NCBI RefSeq assembly: GCF_022869805.1
Contig: NZ_CP094974.1
Coordinates: 1,116,001 to 1,180,000 of the forward strand
Source: Halosolutus halophilus
GTDB lineage: Archaea > Halobacteriota > Halobacteria > Halobacteriales > Natrialbaceae
Direction: 5' to 3'
DNA length: 64,000 nt
Position numbers and translations under genes: made by a program. This document shows, piece by piece, positions 1 to 9,422 of this stretch (its first letter is position 1; each line of letters starts with the position of its first letter). Below the pieces are notes generated by a model. The model ran no database searches. It was not told where the DNA came from and saw only the letters and a list, made by a program, of their open reading frames with translations.

Positions 1-1
1 C

Positions 2-517
2 GCGGGCGCGGACATCACGTACCTCGAGTTCTGGCTCGACGGCGAGTACGGCGCTGCGGAGGGGCTGACCTACCACGCGTACCACGAGATGGTCCCCTTC
101 GAGGAGGGTGCGATCGGCTCCGAGACCGTCACCATGCTGTTGAGCGCGGGACTGTCGCTCGGCCTGGCGCTGGCCGGCGCGTTCACGGCGCACACGCTGT
201 ACAACGTCCCCGAGCCCACGCGCCACACGGCGAAACTCGGCGGCGCGTACGACGTCCTGCGGAGCAACTACTACCAGGACGAGTACCAGGTCTGGCTCGC
301 GGAGGGCCTGACGCTGCCGCTCGCACGCGCGGCCGATCGGTTCGACCAGACCGCGATCGACGGCGCCGTCAACGGCGTCTCGACCGTCAGTCTGTTCGGC
401 AGTGACCGAATGAAGCGACTGCAGACGGGGATCGTGACGAACTACGCGGCACTGCTGGTGACCGGATTCATCCTGTTACTGCTGGTGCTCGGATATCTCG
501 GCGGGTGGTTCCTATGA
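2..517 (+). CDS. nuoL: NADH-quinone oxidoreductase subunit L, C-terminal part
   Basis: The reading frame is open from the first bases of the window, so the 5' part of the gene lies outside it. It encodes the last ~171 residues of a proton-pumping antiporter-like subunit of complex I: an amphipathic stretch around DEYQVWLAEGLTLPLARA, typical of the NuoL tail and lateral helix region, then a hydrophobic C-terminal helix ending GYLGGWFL. The stop codon overlaps the start of nuoM (ATGA), so the two are translationally coupled in a nuo operon. The assignment rests on gene order L-M-N and sequence character. The 5' truncation is due to the window edge, not to decay. Confidence 0.9.
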   Translation, partial: AGADITYLEFWLDGEYGAAEGLTYHAYHEMVPFEEGAIGSETVTMLLSAGLSLGLALAGAFTAHTLYNVPEPTRHTAKLGGAYDVLRSNYYQDEYQVWLAEGLTLPLARAADRFDQTAIDGAVNGVSTVSLFGSDRMKRLQTGIVTNYAALLVTGFILLLLVLGYLGGWFL

Positions 518-2043
518 TGATCGAGACACTCATCGCTGTCACGCTGGTCGGCGCGCTCGTCACGTTCGTCGCGCCGAATCGTATCGCCGGCAAACTGGCC
601 TTCGCCATCAGCCTCGTTCCCGCGGGGCTCAGCCTCTGGCTGTTCGCCGCCTTCGACGGCAGCGGAAACGCCCTGCTCGACGGCGATCTCGCCTTCGAGT
701 CGCGGGCCGAGTGGCTCCAGTTCGGCGACTACGCGATCTCGTGGTTCGTCGGTCTCGACGGCATCTCCTTGCCGCTGGTCGTGATGACGACGATCCTGAC
801 GACGCTCGCGATCGTGAGTTCGTGGACGCCGATCGACGAGCGAGAGTCCCAGTTCTACGGACTCCTGCTGTTCATCGAGGCCAACCTGATCGGCGTCTTC
901 GCCGCGCTGGACTTCTTCCTCTGGTTCGTCTTCTGGGAGGCCGTGCTGATCCCGATGTACCTGCTGATCGGCGTCTGGGGCGGCCCGCGCCGGAAGTACG
1001 CGGCGATCAAGTTCTTCGTCTACACGAACGTGGCGTCGCTGCTGATGTTCGGGTCGTTCATCGCACTGGTGTTCGGCCTCGGTGACTCCGTCACGAGCTT
1101 CGCTCTTCCCGAAATCGCGACTGCGATGCTCGACGGCGGACCCGAGGGCTTCCTGGGCGTCGGCGGCACGTCGCTCGCCTCGATCGTTTTCGTCGCGATG
1201 TTCGTCGGGTTCGCGGTGAAGGTACCCGTCGTCCCGTTCCACACGTGGCTGCCGGACGCCCACGTCGAGGCCCCGACGCCGGCGTCCGTGTTGCTCGCGG
1301 GCGTCCTGCTGAAGATGGGGACCTACGCCCTGCTCCGGTTCAACTTCACCATGTTCCCCGACCAGGTCGAGGCCTACGCCGTCCCGATCGCCGCGATCGC
1401 GGTGATCAGCGTCATCTACGGCGCGATGCTGGCGCTGGCCCAGACCGACCTCAAACGGATCGTCGCCTACTCGTCGGTCTCGTCGATGGGCTACGTCATC
1501 CTCGGGCTGATCGCCTACACCCAGTTCGGGGTCGGCGGCGCGACGTTCCAGATGGTCTCACACGGCCTCATCTCGGGGCTGATGTTCATGGCCGTCGGCG
1601 TCGTCTACAACGCCACCCACACCCGGATGGTCACCGACATGTCCGGGCTGGCCGATCGGATGCCCGTCGCCGTCGGCATCCTCGTCGCCGGCGCGTTCGG
1701 CTACATGGGACTGCCGCTGATGAGCGGCTTCGCCGCCGAGTTCTACATCTTCTTCGGCGCGTTCGGCTCCGACCTGCTCGCGTACTCGCAAGTGTTTACG
1801 GTGCTGGCGATGTTCGGCATCGTCATCGTCGCCGGCTACCTGCTCTTTGCGCTTCAGCGAACGGTCTTCGGTCCGTATCACCTGGAAACCGACTACGAGG
1901 TGAACCACGCCCCGCTGCACGACGTCGCCCCGATGTTCGTGTTGCTCGGACTGATTATCCTGCTGGGCGTGGCTCCCGACCTGATCCTCGAGATGATCAC
2001 GGACGCAGTCGATCCGATTATCGCGAACGGAGGTGAACTGTGA
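514..2043 (+). CDS. nuoM: NADH-quinone oxidoreductase subunit M
   Basis: This is a 509-residue multi-pass membrane protein of the complex I antiporter-like family (NuoL/M/N, MrpA/D). It carries the signature WLPDAHVEAPTPASVLLAG near residue 245 and the SSVSSMGYVILG segment that follows, with 13-14 hydrophobic helices. It forms part of the proton-pumping membrane arm; in haloarchaea this complex may take electrons from a carrier other than NADH because the NADH module is often absent (family knowledge). ATG 514 overlaps the nuoL stop; ATG 517 is an equally possible start. Its own stop overlaps the ATG of nuoN. Confidence 0.95.
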   Translation: MMIETLIAVTLVGALVTFVAPNRIAGKLAFAISLVPAGLSLWLFAAFDGSGNALLDGDLAFESRAEWLQFGDYAISWFVGLDGISLPLVVMTTILTTLAIVSSWTPIDERESQFYGLLLFIEANLIGVFAALDFFLWFVFWEAVLIPMYLLIGVWGGPRRKYAAIKFFVYTNVASLLMFGSFIALVFGLGDSVTSFALPEIATAMLDGGPEGFLGVGGTSLASIVFVAMFVGFAVKVPVVPFHTWLPDAHVEAPTPASVLLAGVLLKMGTYALLRFNFTMFPDQVEAYAVPIAAIAVISVIYGAMLALAQTDLKRIVAYSSVSSMGYVILGLIAYTQFGVGGATFQMVSHGLISGLMFMAVGVVYNATHTRMVTDMSGLADRMPVAVGILVAGAFGYMGLPLMSGFAAEFYIFFGAFGSDLLAYSQVFTVLAMFGIVIVAGYLLFALQRTVFGPYHLETDYEVNHAPLHDVAPMFVLLGLIILLGVAPDLILEMITDAVDPIIANGGEL

Positions 2044-3569
2044 TGGCGGTCCTCGAACTCCCCGAGTGGGCCGCGCTCGCACCGGCACTCATCCTGTTCG
2101 GGACCGCGATGGCGCTGTTCATCATCGACAGCATCTCGCCCCGATCGACGAACCGGGAACTGCTCGCTGGTACCGCAACCGTCGGCTCGCTGGCGTCGCT
2201 TGCCGTGGCCGTCTGGTTCATCGCGGCGGGCGTGGGAGCGCCCGGCTTCGAGGGCCGTGGCGTCATCGAACTGTTCGACGGCCAGCTGGTCGTCGATCAG
2301 ATGGCGCTGTACTTCACGATGATCGTCGCCATCGTGACGGCGCTGGTCTCGGTCGCGAGCTACGACTACCTGCAGGATCACACCTACCAGGCCGAGTACT
2401 ACTCGCTGATCATGCTCGCGGCGACCGGGATGGCGACGATGGCGACTGCAAACAGCCTCGTGACGATCTTCATCGCGCTCGAACTGTCGAGTCTGCCGTC
2501 GTACGCCCTCGTCGCGATTCTGAAGGACAACCGCGGGAGCGTCGAAGCCGGTCTGAAGTACTTCCTGATCGGCGCGCTCTCGTCGGCGATCTTCGTCTAC
2601 GGGATCTCGCTGGTCTACGGCGCGACCGGGAGCCTGCAACTCGACGCGATCGCGGCGGTGTTGCAAGCGGGTGACGCCGACGCCTTCGGCGGCCTGCTCG
2701 GGCTCGGCATCCTGATGCTCATCGGCGGCTTCGCGTTCAAGACCGCGAGCGTCCCCTTCCACTTCTGGGCACCCGAGGCCTACGAGGGTGCGCCCGCCCC
2801 GATCTCCGCCTTCCTCTCCTCGGCCTCGAAGGCCGCCGGCTTCGTGATCGCGTTCCGCGTGTTCACGACGGCGTTCCCGCTCGAGGCGACGACCGAGGTG
2901 ATCGGGATCGAGTGGACCTGGGCCTTCGTCATCCTCGCGATCGCTACGATGACGGTCGGGAACTTCGCGGCGGCGACCCAGGACAAGGTCAAGCGGATGC
3001 TCGCGTACTCCTCGATCGGCCACGCCGGCTACGTGCTGATCGGACTGGCCGGGCTCACGACCGACGGCGGCGAGGTCGTGATGGGCGCGGCGATGATGCA
3101 CCTGCTCGTCTACGGCTTCATGAACACGGGTGCGTTCCTGTTCGTCGCGCTGGCCGAACACTGGGGCGTCGGTCGCACCTTCGAGGACTACAACGGCCTG
3201 GCGAACCGGGCACCGGTCGCCTGCTTCGCCCTCGGTATCTTCATGTTCAGCCTCGCCGGCATCCCGCCGCTGGGGGGCTTCTGGAGCAAGTACTTCCTGT
3301 TCACGGGGGCGCTCCAGGTCGGCAGCACCGCCATGCTCGTTGTCGCCGCCGCGCTGGTGGTCAATAGCGCGCTCTCGCTGTACTACTACTCGCGGTTGGT
3401 GAAGGCCGTCTGGATCGAGGAACCGATCGTCGAGCGCGACGCGCTCGCCCAGCCGACGGCCCTCTACGCGGCGATCGTCGTCGCCGCGGTGATGACCGTC
3501 GTCTTGCTCCCGGCGTTCGGACCGGTCGCCGACACGGCGTCCGAGGCGGCGGCCACCGTCCTGAGCTGA
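2043..3569 (+). CDS. nuoN: NADH-quinone oxidoreductase subunit N
   Basis: This 508-residue polytopic membrane protein is the third antiporter-like subunit of complex I. It has the conserved FHFWAPEAYEGAPAPISAFL segment and a following SSIGHAGYVLIG helix. ATG 2043 is preferred over the upstream in-frame GTG 2040 because it overlaps the nuoM stop and has a good Shine-Dalgarno match (ggaggtga) about 7 bases upstream. It is the last gene of the nuo operon: the next gene starts 49 bases on and has its own TATA-like element. Confidence 0.95.
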   Translation: MAVLELPEWAALAPALILFGTAMALFIIDSISPRSTNRELLAGTATVGSLASLAVAVWFIAAGVGAPGFEGRGVIELFDGQLVVDQMALYFTMIVAIVTALVSVASYDYLQDHTYQAEYYSLIMLAATGMATMATANSLVTIFIALELSSLPSYALVAILKDNRGSVEAGLKYFLIGALSSAIFVYGISLVYGATGSLQLDAIAAVLQAGDADAFGGLLGLGILMLIGGFAFKTASVPFHFWAPEAYEGAPAPISAFLSSASKAAGFVIAFRVFTTAFPLEATTEVIGIEWTWAFVILAIATMTVGNFAAATQDKVKRMLAYSSIGHAGYVLIGLAGLTTDGGEVVMGAAMMHLLVYGFMNTGAFLFVALAEHWGVGRTFEDYNGLANRAPVACFALGIFMFSLAGIPPLGGFWSKYFLFTGALQVGSTAMLVVAAALVVNSALSLYYYSRLVKAVWIEEPIVERDALAQPTALYAAIVVAAVMTVVLLPAFGPVADTASEAAATVLS

Positions 3570-3618
3570 AACCGTCGACCCGGTAGCTTTTACCCGTCGC
3601 GGTCGCAAGCCGCGATAT

Positions 3619-5106
3619 ATGGTTTTCCGGCTGGTGCTCGGGTGTGGGACCGTCGGTCGCCGAGTCGTCGAGCGACTCCCCGACGACGGGGATCGCCTCC
3701 TCGTGATCACCGAGGATCAGAGTACGGTCGAGAGCTTGCGCGACGAGAGCGTCCCGGCGCGCCGCGGCGATCCCACCGATCGATCGGTCGTCGCTTCGCT
3801 CGACCCGCCGGACGTGATCTTCGTGGCCGCCGATCGGACCGACGTCAACCGAACCGCACTCGAGCACGCCCGGGCGCAGTTTCCGGCGTCCTCGATCGTC
3901 GCGTACGTGGGCGGGAACCCGACCGAAGCGGACCGCGCGGCGTGTCGCGACCTCGCGGACCACGTCGTCGACGCCGAAGGGGCGATGGTCGACCGGATTC
4001 TCGAGGAAACCACGAGTACCTCCGCGGGGGCCGCCATCGAACTCAGACGGCAACTGCAGACGATCGACGGTCGGCTGGCGGTGGTCATGCACGACAACCC
4101 GGACCCGGACGCGATCGCGAGCGCGGTCGCGCTGGTCGACATCGCGACGTCGGTCGGCGTCGAGGCCGACGCGTGTTACTACGGGGAGATCTCCCACCAG
4201 GAGAACCGTGCGATGGTCAACCTGCTCGGCCTCAACCTGCGCAATCTCGACCCGGACCACCCGCTGGAGGAGTACGCGGCGTTCGCCCTGATCGACCACT
4301 CCAGACCCGGGATCAACGATCAGTTACCGGACGACAGCCACGTGGACATCGTCATCGACCACCACCCGCCCCGCGGACCGGTCCCCGCCGAATTCGTCGA
4401 TCTGCGCGAGTACGTCGGCGCGACGAGTACCGTCTTGACCGAGTACCTGGACCGCTTCGGCGTCACGTTCGACGAGTCGACGGCGACGGCACTGCTGTAC
4501 GGTATTCGAGTCGACACGAACGACTTCACTCGTGAGGTGTCCGCCGCGGACTTCAACGCGGCATCGATGCTCTGGCCTCACGTCGACACGACGGTCCTGC
4601 GCCAGATCGAACAGCCGACCGTCGAGGGCGAGACCCTGGAGACGATCGCCAGGGCGATCAAGAACCGGGAGCAGAGGGATTCGATCGCGGTCGCGAGCGT
4701 GGGCCGGATCGGGAACCGCGACGCCCTGCCGCAGGCGGCCGACCAGGTGCTCGCGATGGAGGGCGTCGACACGACGCTCGTCTTCGGCTTCATGGACGAG
4801 ATGGCGTACCTGTCGGCCCGGTCGCGGGCCGCCGACGTCGACCTCGGGGAGACCCTCCGGGACGCGTTCGACCAGATCGGGAGCGCGGGCGGTCACGCCG
4901 ACATGGCCGGCGCACAGCTGGAAATCGGGATCCTCGCCAGCGCCGACGGCGAACAGGAGGTCGACTCGATCGTCAGCGTCGTCGAGGAGGTGATCACCAA
5001 CCGGTTCTTCGAGGCGATCCGGACCCGCCCCGGAATCCCGGTCGGAACCTACACCCGGACGAGCGAGTGGCTGTTCACGATGGACGACGACCAGGAACCG
5101 TCCTGA
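3619..5106 (+). CDS. TrkA-N / DHH-DHHA1 phosphoesterase fusion
   Basis: The protein has 495 residues and two modules. Residues 1-120 form a Rossmann fold like TrkA-N/RCK (GCGTVGRRVVERL at the start). Residues ~150-480 form a DHH phosphoesterase: metal motif MHDNPDPDAIASAVALVD (~157-174), the DHH triad itself at 247-249 (VIDHHPP), and a DHHA1 end with SAGGHADMAGAQ. DHH proteins of this subgroup hydrolyse short oligonucleotides or cyclic dinucleotides (NrnA, GdpP); which substrate applies here is not visible. A cttttacc element sits ~27 bases before ATG 3619, which fits a leaderless transcript. The fusion of a ligand-sensing Rossmann domain with a nuclease suggests regulated activity (inference). 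Confidence 0.88.
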   Translation: MVFRLVLGCGTVGRRVVERLPDDGDRLLVITEDQSTVESLRDESVPARRGDPTDRSVVASLDPPDVIFVAADRTDVNRTALEHARAQFPASSIVAYVGGNPTEADRAACRDLADHVVDAEGAMVDRILEETTSTSAGAAIELRRQLQTIDGRLAVVMHDNPDPDAIASAVALVDIATSVGVEADACYYGEISHQENRAMVNLLGLNLRNLDPDHPLEEYAAFALIDHSRPGINDQLPDDSHVDIVIDHHPPRGPVPAEFVDLREYVGATSTVLTEYLDRFGVTFDESTATALLYGIRVDTNDFTREVSAADFNAASMLWPHVDTTVLRQIEQPTVEGETLETIARAIKNREQRDSIAVASVGRIGNRDALPQAADQVLAMEGVDTTLVFGFMDEMAYLSARSRAADVDLGETLRDAFDQIGSAGGHADMAGAQLEIGILASADGEQEVDSIVSVVEEVITNRFFEAIRTRPGIPVGTYTRTSEWLFTMDDDQEPS

Positions 5107-5157
5107 TCTCGCCGAGCACGCTCCCGCTCTACGAACGAAACCGTCTCGACGCAGCGA

Positions 5158-5391
5158 TCAAAGCTTCCGGGAAATCCGCTCGATGGCGAGAACCAGTCTG
5201 TAGAAGAGGTAGAGGAAAAAGAGGGTGATTCCGAGTGAAGCGGCGCCTGCGATCGTTTGTAGCAACGCGATAAGCGGGATCCCCAACAGGAGTGTGAATA
5301 TCAGACTTCCGACTACGATAGCCACAAGTGCGATACCGAGCACGATGACGTACGCTACGGGGCTGCTCTCAGTCAGGTAGGCACTGGACAT
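5158..5391 (-). CDS. small two-helix membrane protein
   Basis: This 77-residue protein has two long hydrophobic helices (about residues 13-38 and 42-68) and a short basic tail ending ERISRKL. I do not recognise a family. An AT-rich element (aaatttatcagtatac on the coding strand) lies about 25 bases before the ATG, consistent with its own promoter. The ORF is supported by the promoter position and membrane-protein composition. It stands alone between two plus-strand genes. Confidence 0.6.
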   Translation of the reverse strand: MSSAYLTESSPVAYVIVLGIALVAIVVGSLIFTLLLGIPLIALLQTIAGAASLGITLFFLYLFYRLVLAIERISRKL

Positions 5392-5568
5392 ACATCCGCT
5401 TTTGAGTATACTGATAAATTTGTTTGGGTGTGGTCGACTGGACAGTCGTCTGGATGCGGTCGATCGGACGTCTCTCGTCTACTCGACGCTACCGGACCGA
5501 TCGTCTACGGTGGAGTTAACGGCGGCGACAGGACAGTACTTTTGCTCGCGGACGCCCAACCGCCGTGT

Positions 5569-6375
5569 ATGGAGGTTGCGTCGGACAGGAGCAAACCCCA
5601 GGTCGAGGAGTACATGACTCGCGAGGTGGCGACGGTCTCGCCCGACGCGACCGTCGGCGCGGTCGCGTCGCGGATCGCCGGGAGCGACGAGCATAGCGGC
5701 TTTCCGGTCTGTGAGCGGCGTCGCGTCGAGGGGTTCGTCAGCGCCCGGGACCTGCTGCTGGCCGACGACGACGACCCGATCTTCAAGGTGATGACGACCG
5801 ATCTGCTCGTCGCTCACCCCGACATGAAGGTGACCGACGCGGCCCGCGTCATCCTCCGCTCGGGGATCCAGAAACTCCCGGTCGTCGACGACGCGGGGAA
5901 CCTCGTCGGCATCATCTCGAACGCGGACGTGATCCGGAGCCAGATCGAGCGGGCGACCCCCGAGAAGGTCGGGAAACTGATGCGAACGCTCGAGAAGATC
6001 CACGACGTGACGCTTCGCCAGGAACGCCGAACCGTTCCGCTCCACGAACTCACGCCTACGCAGGGTCGGGTCTACGCGGACGAACTCGAGGGCAGACGGT
6101 ACGAGTTAGAGCACGGCCTCGCCGAACCCCTCGTCGTGATCGACAACGACGGGACCCTCCTGCTCGCCGACGGTCACCACCGCGTGCTCGCCGCGGATCG
6201 ACTGGAGATCGACGAGATGGACGCCTACGTCATCGTCGTCGACCACGAGGTCGACCTCGGGATGGCCAAGACGGCCGAGAAGGAGGACCTCGAACGAATC
6301 GACGACATCGAGGTCGTTGACTACGCCCGCCACCCGCTGGTCCAGACGACGAAACGGCTCCAGTCCGGCGAGTAG
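5569..6375 (+). CDS. CBS-pair protein with ParB/Srx-like C-terminal domain
   Basis: The protein has 268 residues. Two CBS motifs occupy ~15-66 and ~73-125 (MTREVATVSPDATVG; LPVVDDAGNLVGIISNADV), normally an adenosine-nucleotide sensing Bateman module. A ParB N-terminal-like domain follows at ~155-225 with the hallmark LLADGHHRVLAADRL, the DGHHR motif used by ParB for CTP and by sulfiredoxin-like kinases for ATP. ATG 5569 is chosen over the longer frame because a TATA-like tacttttgc lies ~28 bases upstream. It could be a nucleotide-regulated small-molecule or protein kinase-like enzyme rather than a partition protein; no parA is present nearby. Confidence 0.85.
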   Translation: MEVASDRSKPQVEEYMTREVATVSPDATVGAVASRIAGSDEHSGFPVCERRRVEGFVSARDLLLADDDDPIFKVMTTDLLVAHPDMKVTDAARVILRSGIQKLPVVDDAGNLVGIISNADVIRSQIERATPEKVGKLMRTLEKIHDVTLRQERRTVPLHELTPTQGRVYADELEGRRYELEHGLAEPLVVIDNDGTLLLADGHHRVLAADRLEIDEMDAYVIVVDHEVDLGMAKTAEKEDLERIDDIEVVDYARHPLVQTTKRLQSGE

Positions 6376-6482
6376 AAACGCAGTCTCCCGCCTTCGTATA
6401 GCCGGATCGGGTCTGTTCCGGCGACTGTCTCCCGTCGTGATCACTGGTGAGGATTATGCGTTTCCGGCGAGTACCCTCGCCG

Positions 6483-7226
6483 ATGACTGACGCTGGAGCG
6501 ACTGCCGATCGCGTCCTGATCGCCGGTGCGACCGGTGACACTGGTACCGAACTGCTGTCCGTCCTTCACCCTACCGACCTCACCGTCCGCGCGACGACCC
6601 GATCGTACGCGAACGTCGACACCCTCGAGCGCCTCGGCGCGGACGAGGTCGTCGTGGCGGACTTCTTCGACGCCGCGGACGCCGTCACCGCCGCCGAGGA
6701 CTGTGACGTCGTCTACTGTACGCTCGGAACGCCGCCGAGTTACCGTCACACGATCGGGGGAAAACTCGTCGATCGAACCGGCGTCAGCAATCTCCTGACC
6801 GCGTCGGTGAGCGGGGACGTCTCACATTTCGTCCACATGAGCGCGATCGGCGTCGGCAACTCGAAGGCGGGGCTACCGCTGCCCGCTCGATTGCTCATCC
6901 GGGGATCGCTACGGGCGAAACAGGACGCCGAAACCACGATCCGCCGCTCGGGTCTCGACTACACGATCGTTCGCCCCGGAAAATTGACGAACGCACCGCC
7001 GAGCGGCGACCTGCTGATCGGCGAGGGCGGCGACTCGGTGACGGGATCGATATCACGAACCGACATCGCACGGATCCTGGCCGCCGCGCCGTTCACCTCG
7101 GACGCACGGAATCGAACGTTCGAGATCGTCAGCCGGGACGGCCTCGAGGGGACGCCGACGAACCTCGTCGACGTCGACTGGGCGTTCGATCGCGTGCAGG
7201 CCGATCGCGATCGGATGCGCCTCTGA
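6483..7226 (+). CDS. atypical SDR NAD(P)-binding protein
   Basis: This 247-residue protein has an N-terminal Rossmann motif VLIAGATGDTGTELL and the NmrA/HSCARG-like layout of atypical short-chain dehydrogenases (FVHMSAIGVGNSKAG, then YTIVRPGKLTNAP). Such proteins act as NAD(P)-linked reductases or as redox sensors; the substrate cannot be read from sequence. ATG 6483 is preferred to upstream GTG 6447 and ATG 6456 because a gattatgc TATA-like box lies ~27 bases before it. It is a single gene. Confidence 0.85.
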   Translation: MTDAGATADRVLIAGATGDTGTELLSVLHPTDLTVRATTRSYANVDTLERLGADEVVVADFFDAADAVTAAEDCDVVYCTLGTPPSYRHTIGGKLVDRTGVSNLLTASVSGDVSHFVHMSAIGVGNSKAGLPLPARLLIRGSLRAKQDAETTIRRSGLDYTIVRPGKLTNAPPSGDLLIGEGGDSVTGSISRTDIARILAAAPFTSDARNRTFEIVSRDGLEGTPTNLVDVDWAFDRVQADRDRMRL

Positions 7227-7302
7227 GGACACCGTCCGGTGTCGTGTGGCTTGCCAGCAGGTCCCGGAATCCTTAATGCTCGGCTCGGCAAAAATTGCGG
7301 AC

Positions 7303-9003
7303 ATGTACGACGAGGAGGACCTCGAGTCGATTCGACAGGCCACCGAAGAGTGGGAAGAAGAGACGCTCGATCCGGTGCTCGAACGCCACGGGGAGCGCCA
7401 GGATCGGTTCGCGACCGTTTCGAACCTCGAGGTAGACCGCCTCTACACGCCCGACGACGTCGCCGACCTCGACTACCTCGAGGATCTCGGCTTTCCGGGG
7501 GAGGAGCCCTACACCCGGGGACCGTACCCGACGATGTACCGCGGGCGGACGTGGACGATGCGCCAGTTCGCCGGCTTCGGGACCGCAGAGGAGACCAACG
7601 AGCGATTCCACTACCTGATCGACGAGGGACAGACCGGGCTCTCCGTCGCCTTCGACATGCCGACGCTGATGGGACTGGACTCCGACGACCCGATGAGCCA
7701 GGGCGAGGTCGGCAAGGAGGGCGTCGCGGTCGATACGCTTCGAGACATGGAGATCCTCTTCGACGGGATCGATCTCGAGGAGATCTCGACGAGTTTCACG
7801 ATCAACCCGTCCGCGCCGGTGATCTACGCGATGTACGTCGCGCTGGCGGACCGGCAGGACGTCCCGCGCGAAAAGGTGCGGGGGACCCTCCAGAACGACA
7901 TGTTCAAGGAGTTCATCGCCCAGAAGGAGTGGGTGATCCCGCCGGAGCCCTCGCTCGACCTCGTCACGGACGTCGTCGAGTTCAGCACCGAGGAGACGCC
8001 GAAGTTCCACCCCATCTCCGTCTCGGGCTATCACATCCGCGAGGCGGGGTCGACGGCCGTCCAGGAACTCGCGTTCACGCTCGCCGACGGCTTCGGCTAC
8101 GTGGAGGACGCGATCGATCGCGGCCTCGACGTCGACGAGTTCGCGCCGCGACTCTCCTTCTTCTTCAACTGCCACAACTCCTTCTTCGAGGAAATCGCCA
8201 AGTACCGGGCGGCCCGGCGGATCTACGCCCAGGTGATGGACGACTGGTACGACGCCGAGAAGGACGAGTCGAAACGCCTCAAGTTCCACACGCAGACGGC
8301 GGGCCAGTCGCTGACCGCCCAGCAGCCGCTGAACAACGTCGTCCGGGTGACGATCCAGGCGCTGGCCGGCGTCCTCGGCGGGACCCAGTCGCTGCACACC
8401 AACAGCTTCGACGAGGCCCTCGCACTGCCCTCCGAGAAGGCGGTCCGGGTCGCGCTGCGAACCCAGCAGATCATCGCCGACGAGTCCGGAGTCGCGGACA
8501 TCGTCGACCCCATGGGCGGGAGTTTCGCCGTCGAAGCGCTCACCGACGAGACCGAGCAGCGGGCGATGCGTTACATCGAGGAGATTCGCGACATGGGCGA
8601 CGGCTCCGTCCGTGACGGCATCCTGCAGGGGATCCAGGACGGCTACTTCCTCCGGGAGATCCAGGAGGCCTCCTACGAGTACCAGGAACGCGTCGAACGC
8701 GAGGAGGAGGTCGTCGTCGGGGTCAACAAGTACACCCTCGAGGAAGACACCAGCCCCGAGATCCTCCAGATCGACGAGACCACGGAGGAACGCCAACTCG
8801 CCCGTCTCGAGGACGTCAAGGCCGATCGAGACGACGACGCGGTCGAGGCGGCCCTCGACGAGCTCCGAGACGTGATCGAGCGCGGGGAGAACACGATGCC
8901 CGCGATCGTCGACGCCGTGAAGGCGTACGCGACGATGGGCGAGATCATGCAGGTGTTCGAAGAAGAACACGGGGCCTACAGCGAGGAGATCGGGCTGGCC
9001 TGA
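7303..9003 (+). CDS. mutA: methylmalonyl-CoA mutase large (catalytic) subunit
   Basis: This 566-residue protein is the TIM-barrel catalytic chain of the adenosylcobalamin-dependent acyl-CoA mutase family, interconverting methylmalonyl-CoA and succinyl-CoA. Visible family features are YTRGPYPTMYRGRTWTMRQF near residue 70, the substrate-binding segment after it, LKFHTQTAGQSLTAQQPLN and LHTNSFDEALALPSEKAVR. No B12-binding DxHxxG domain is present, as expected for archaea where that domain is a separate small subunit, not found next door. ATG 7303 follows a ccttaatg element by ~30 bases. In haloarchaea the enzyme serves propionyl-CoA breakdown or the methylaspartate cycle. Confidence 0.93.
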   Translation: MYDEEDLESIRQATEEWEEETLDPVLERHGERQDRFATVSNLEVDRLYTPDDVADLDYLEDLGFPGEEPYTRGPYPTMYRGRTWTMRQFAGFGTAEETNERFHYLIDEGQTGLSVAFDMPTLMGLDSDDPMSQGEVGKEGVAVDTLRDMEILFDGIDLEEISTSFTINPSAPVIYAMYVALADRQDVPREKVRGTLQNDMFKEFIAQKEWVIPPEPSLDLVTDVVEFSTEETPKFHPISVSGYHIREAGSTAVQELAFTLADGFGYVEDAIDRGLDVDEFAPRLSFFFNCHNSFFEEIAKYRAARRIYAQVMDDWYDAEKDESKRLKFHTQTAGQSLTAQQPLNNVVRVTIQALAGVLGGTQSLHTNSFDEALALPSEKAVRVALRTQQIIADESGVADIVDPMGGSFAVEALTDETEQRAMRYIEEIRDMGDGSVRDGILQGIQDGYFLREIQEASYEYQERVEREEEVVVGVNKYTLEEDTSPEILQIDETTEERQLARLEDVKADRDDDAVEAALDELRDVIERGENTMPAIVDAVKAYATMGEIMQVFEEEHGAYSEEIGLA

Positions 9004-9053
9004 ACGGCCGCGCTGTCGCTCACGAACGCGCGATCGATCCTCCGGGCCCGCGA

Positions 9054-9368
9054 TCACACCGCGTTCTCGTCGAATCGCGAAACGGTATGCAGGACCAGCA
9101 GTACCGTCACCAGGAACGTTCCCACCGTGACGGCCCCGTAGAGCGCCATCGTCACCGGCGAGATCACGACCGAGACGCCGGCCACGGCGAGGGTCTCGAC
9201 GCCGGACCGGGCGGGAAGCGCGTAGCCGAGCACCGCCCCAAACGCGGCGGTCACGGTGACGAGCGCGAGGCCGAGTCCGACGACCACGCGGCGGCCCGTC
9301 GGTGTCTGCCGCTCGGCTCCGCCCGCGGTCCGGGACCGATCGGAATCGGGGACGCGATCGGCAGTCAT
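9054..9368 (-). CDS. small membrane protein, cox-cluster type
   Basis: This 104-residue protein has a polar N-terminus, a helix at ~33-54 (VVVGLGLALVTVTAAFGAVL) and a second at ~68-95, ending VSRFDENAV. It resembles from memory the DUF7520 proteins found beside cytochrome oxidase genes in haloarchaea; this is a family recollection, not a search. ATG 9368 is chosen because longer in-frame starts run through the opposite-strand promoter region. It lies with two similar small membrane genes (9541-9828, 9868-10251) on the same strand, but no oxidase subunit is in this window. Confidence 0.68.
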   Translation of the reverse strand: MTADRVPDSDRSRTAGGAERQTPTGRRVVVGLGLALVTVTAAFGAVLGYALPARSGVETLAVAGVSVVISPVTMALYGAVTVGTFLVTVLLVLHTVSRFDENAV

Positions 9369-9422
9369 CGCTGACAGGTCAGCGCCCGTGGCATAGACTT
9401 TTTGTCGGTTTTCGGTGACACA

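Noticed and set aside
442-1263. Long minus-strand frame opposite nuoM
   Set aside because: Composition is Glu/Arg/Asp-rich low complexity typical of antisense reading of GC-rich haloarchaeal genes; nuoM on the plus strand is unambiguous. The same holds for all other long antisense frames (e.g. 1893-3710, 7273-9057, 11807-13525, 46065-47600).
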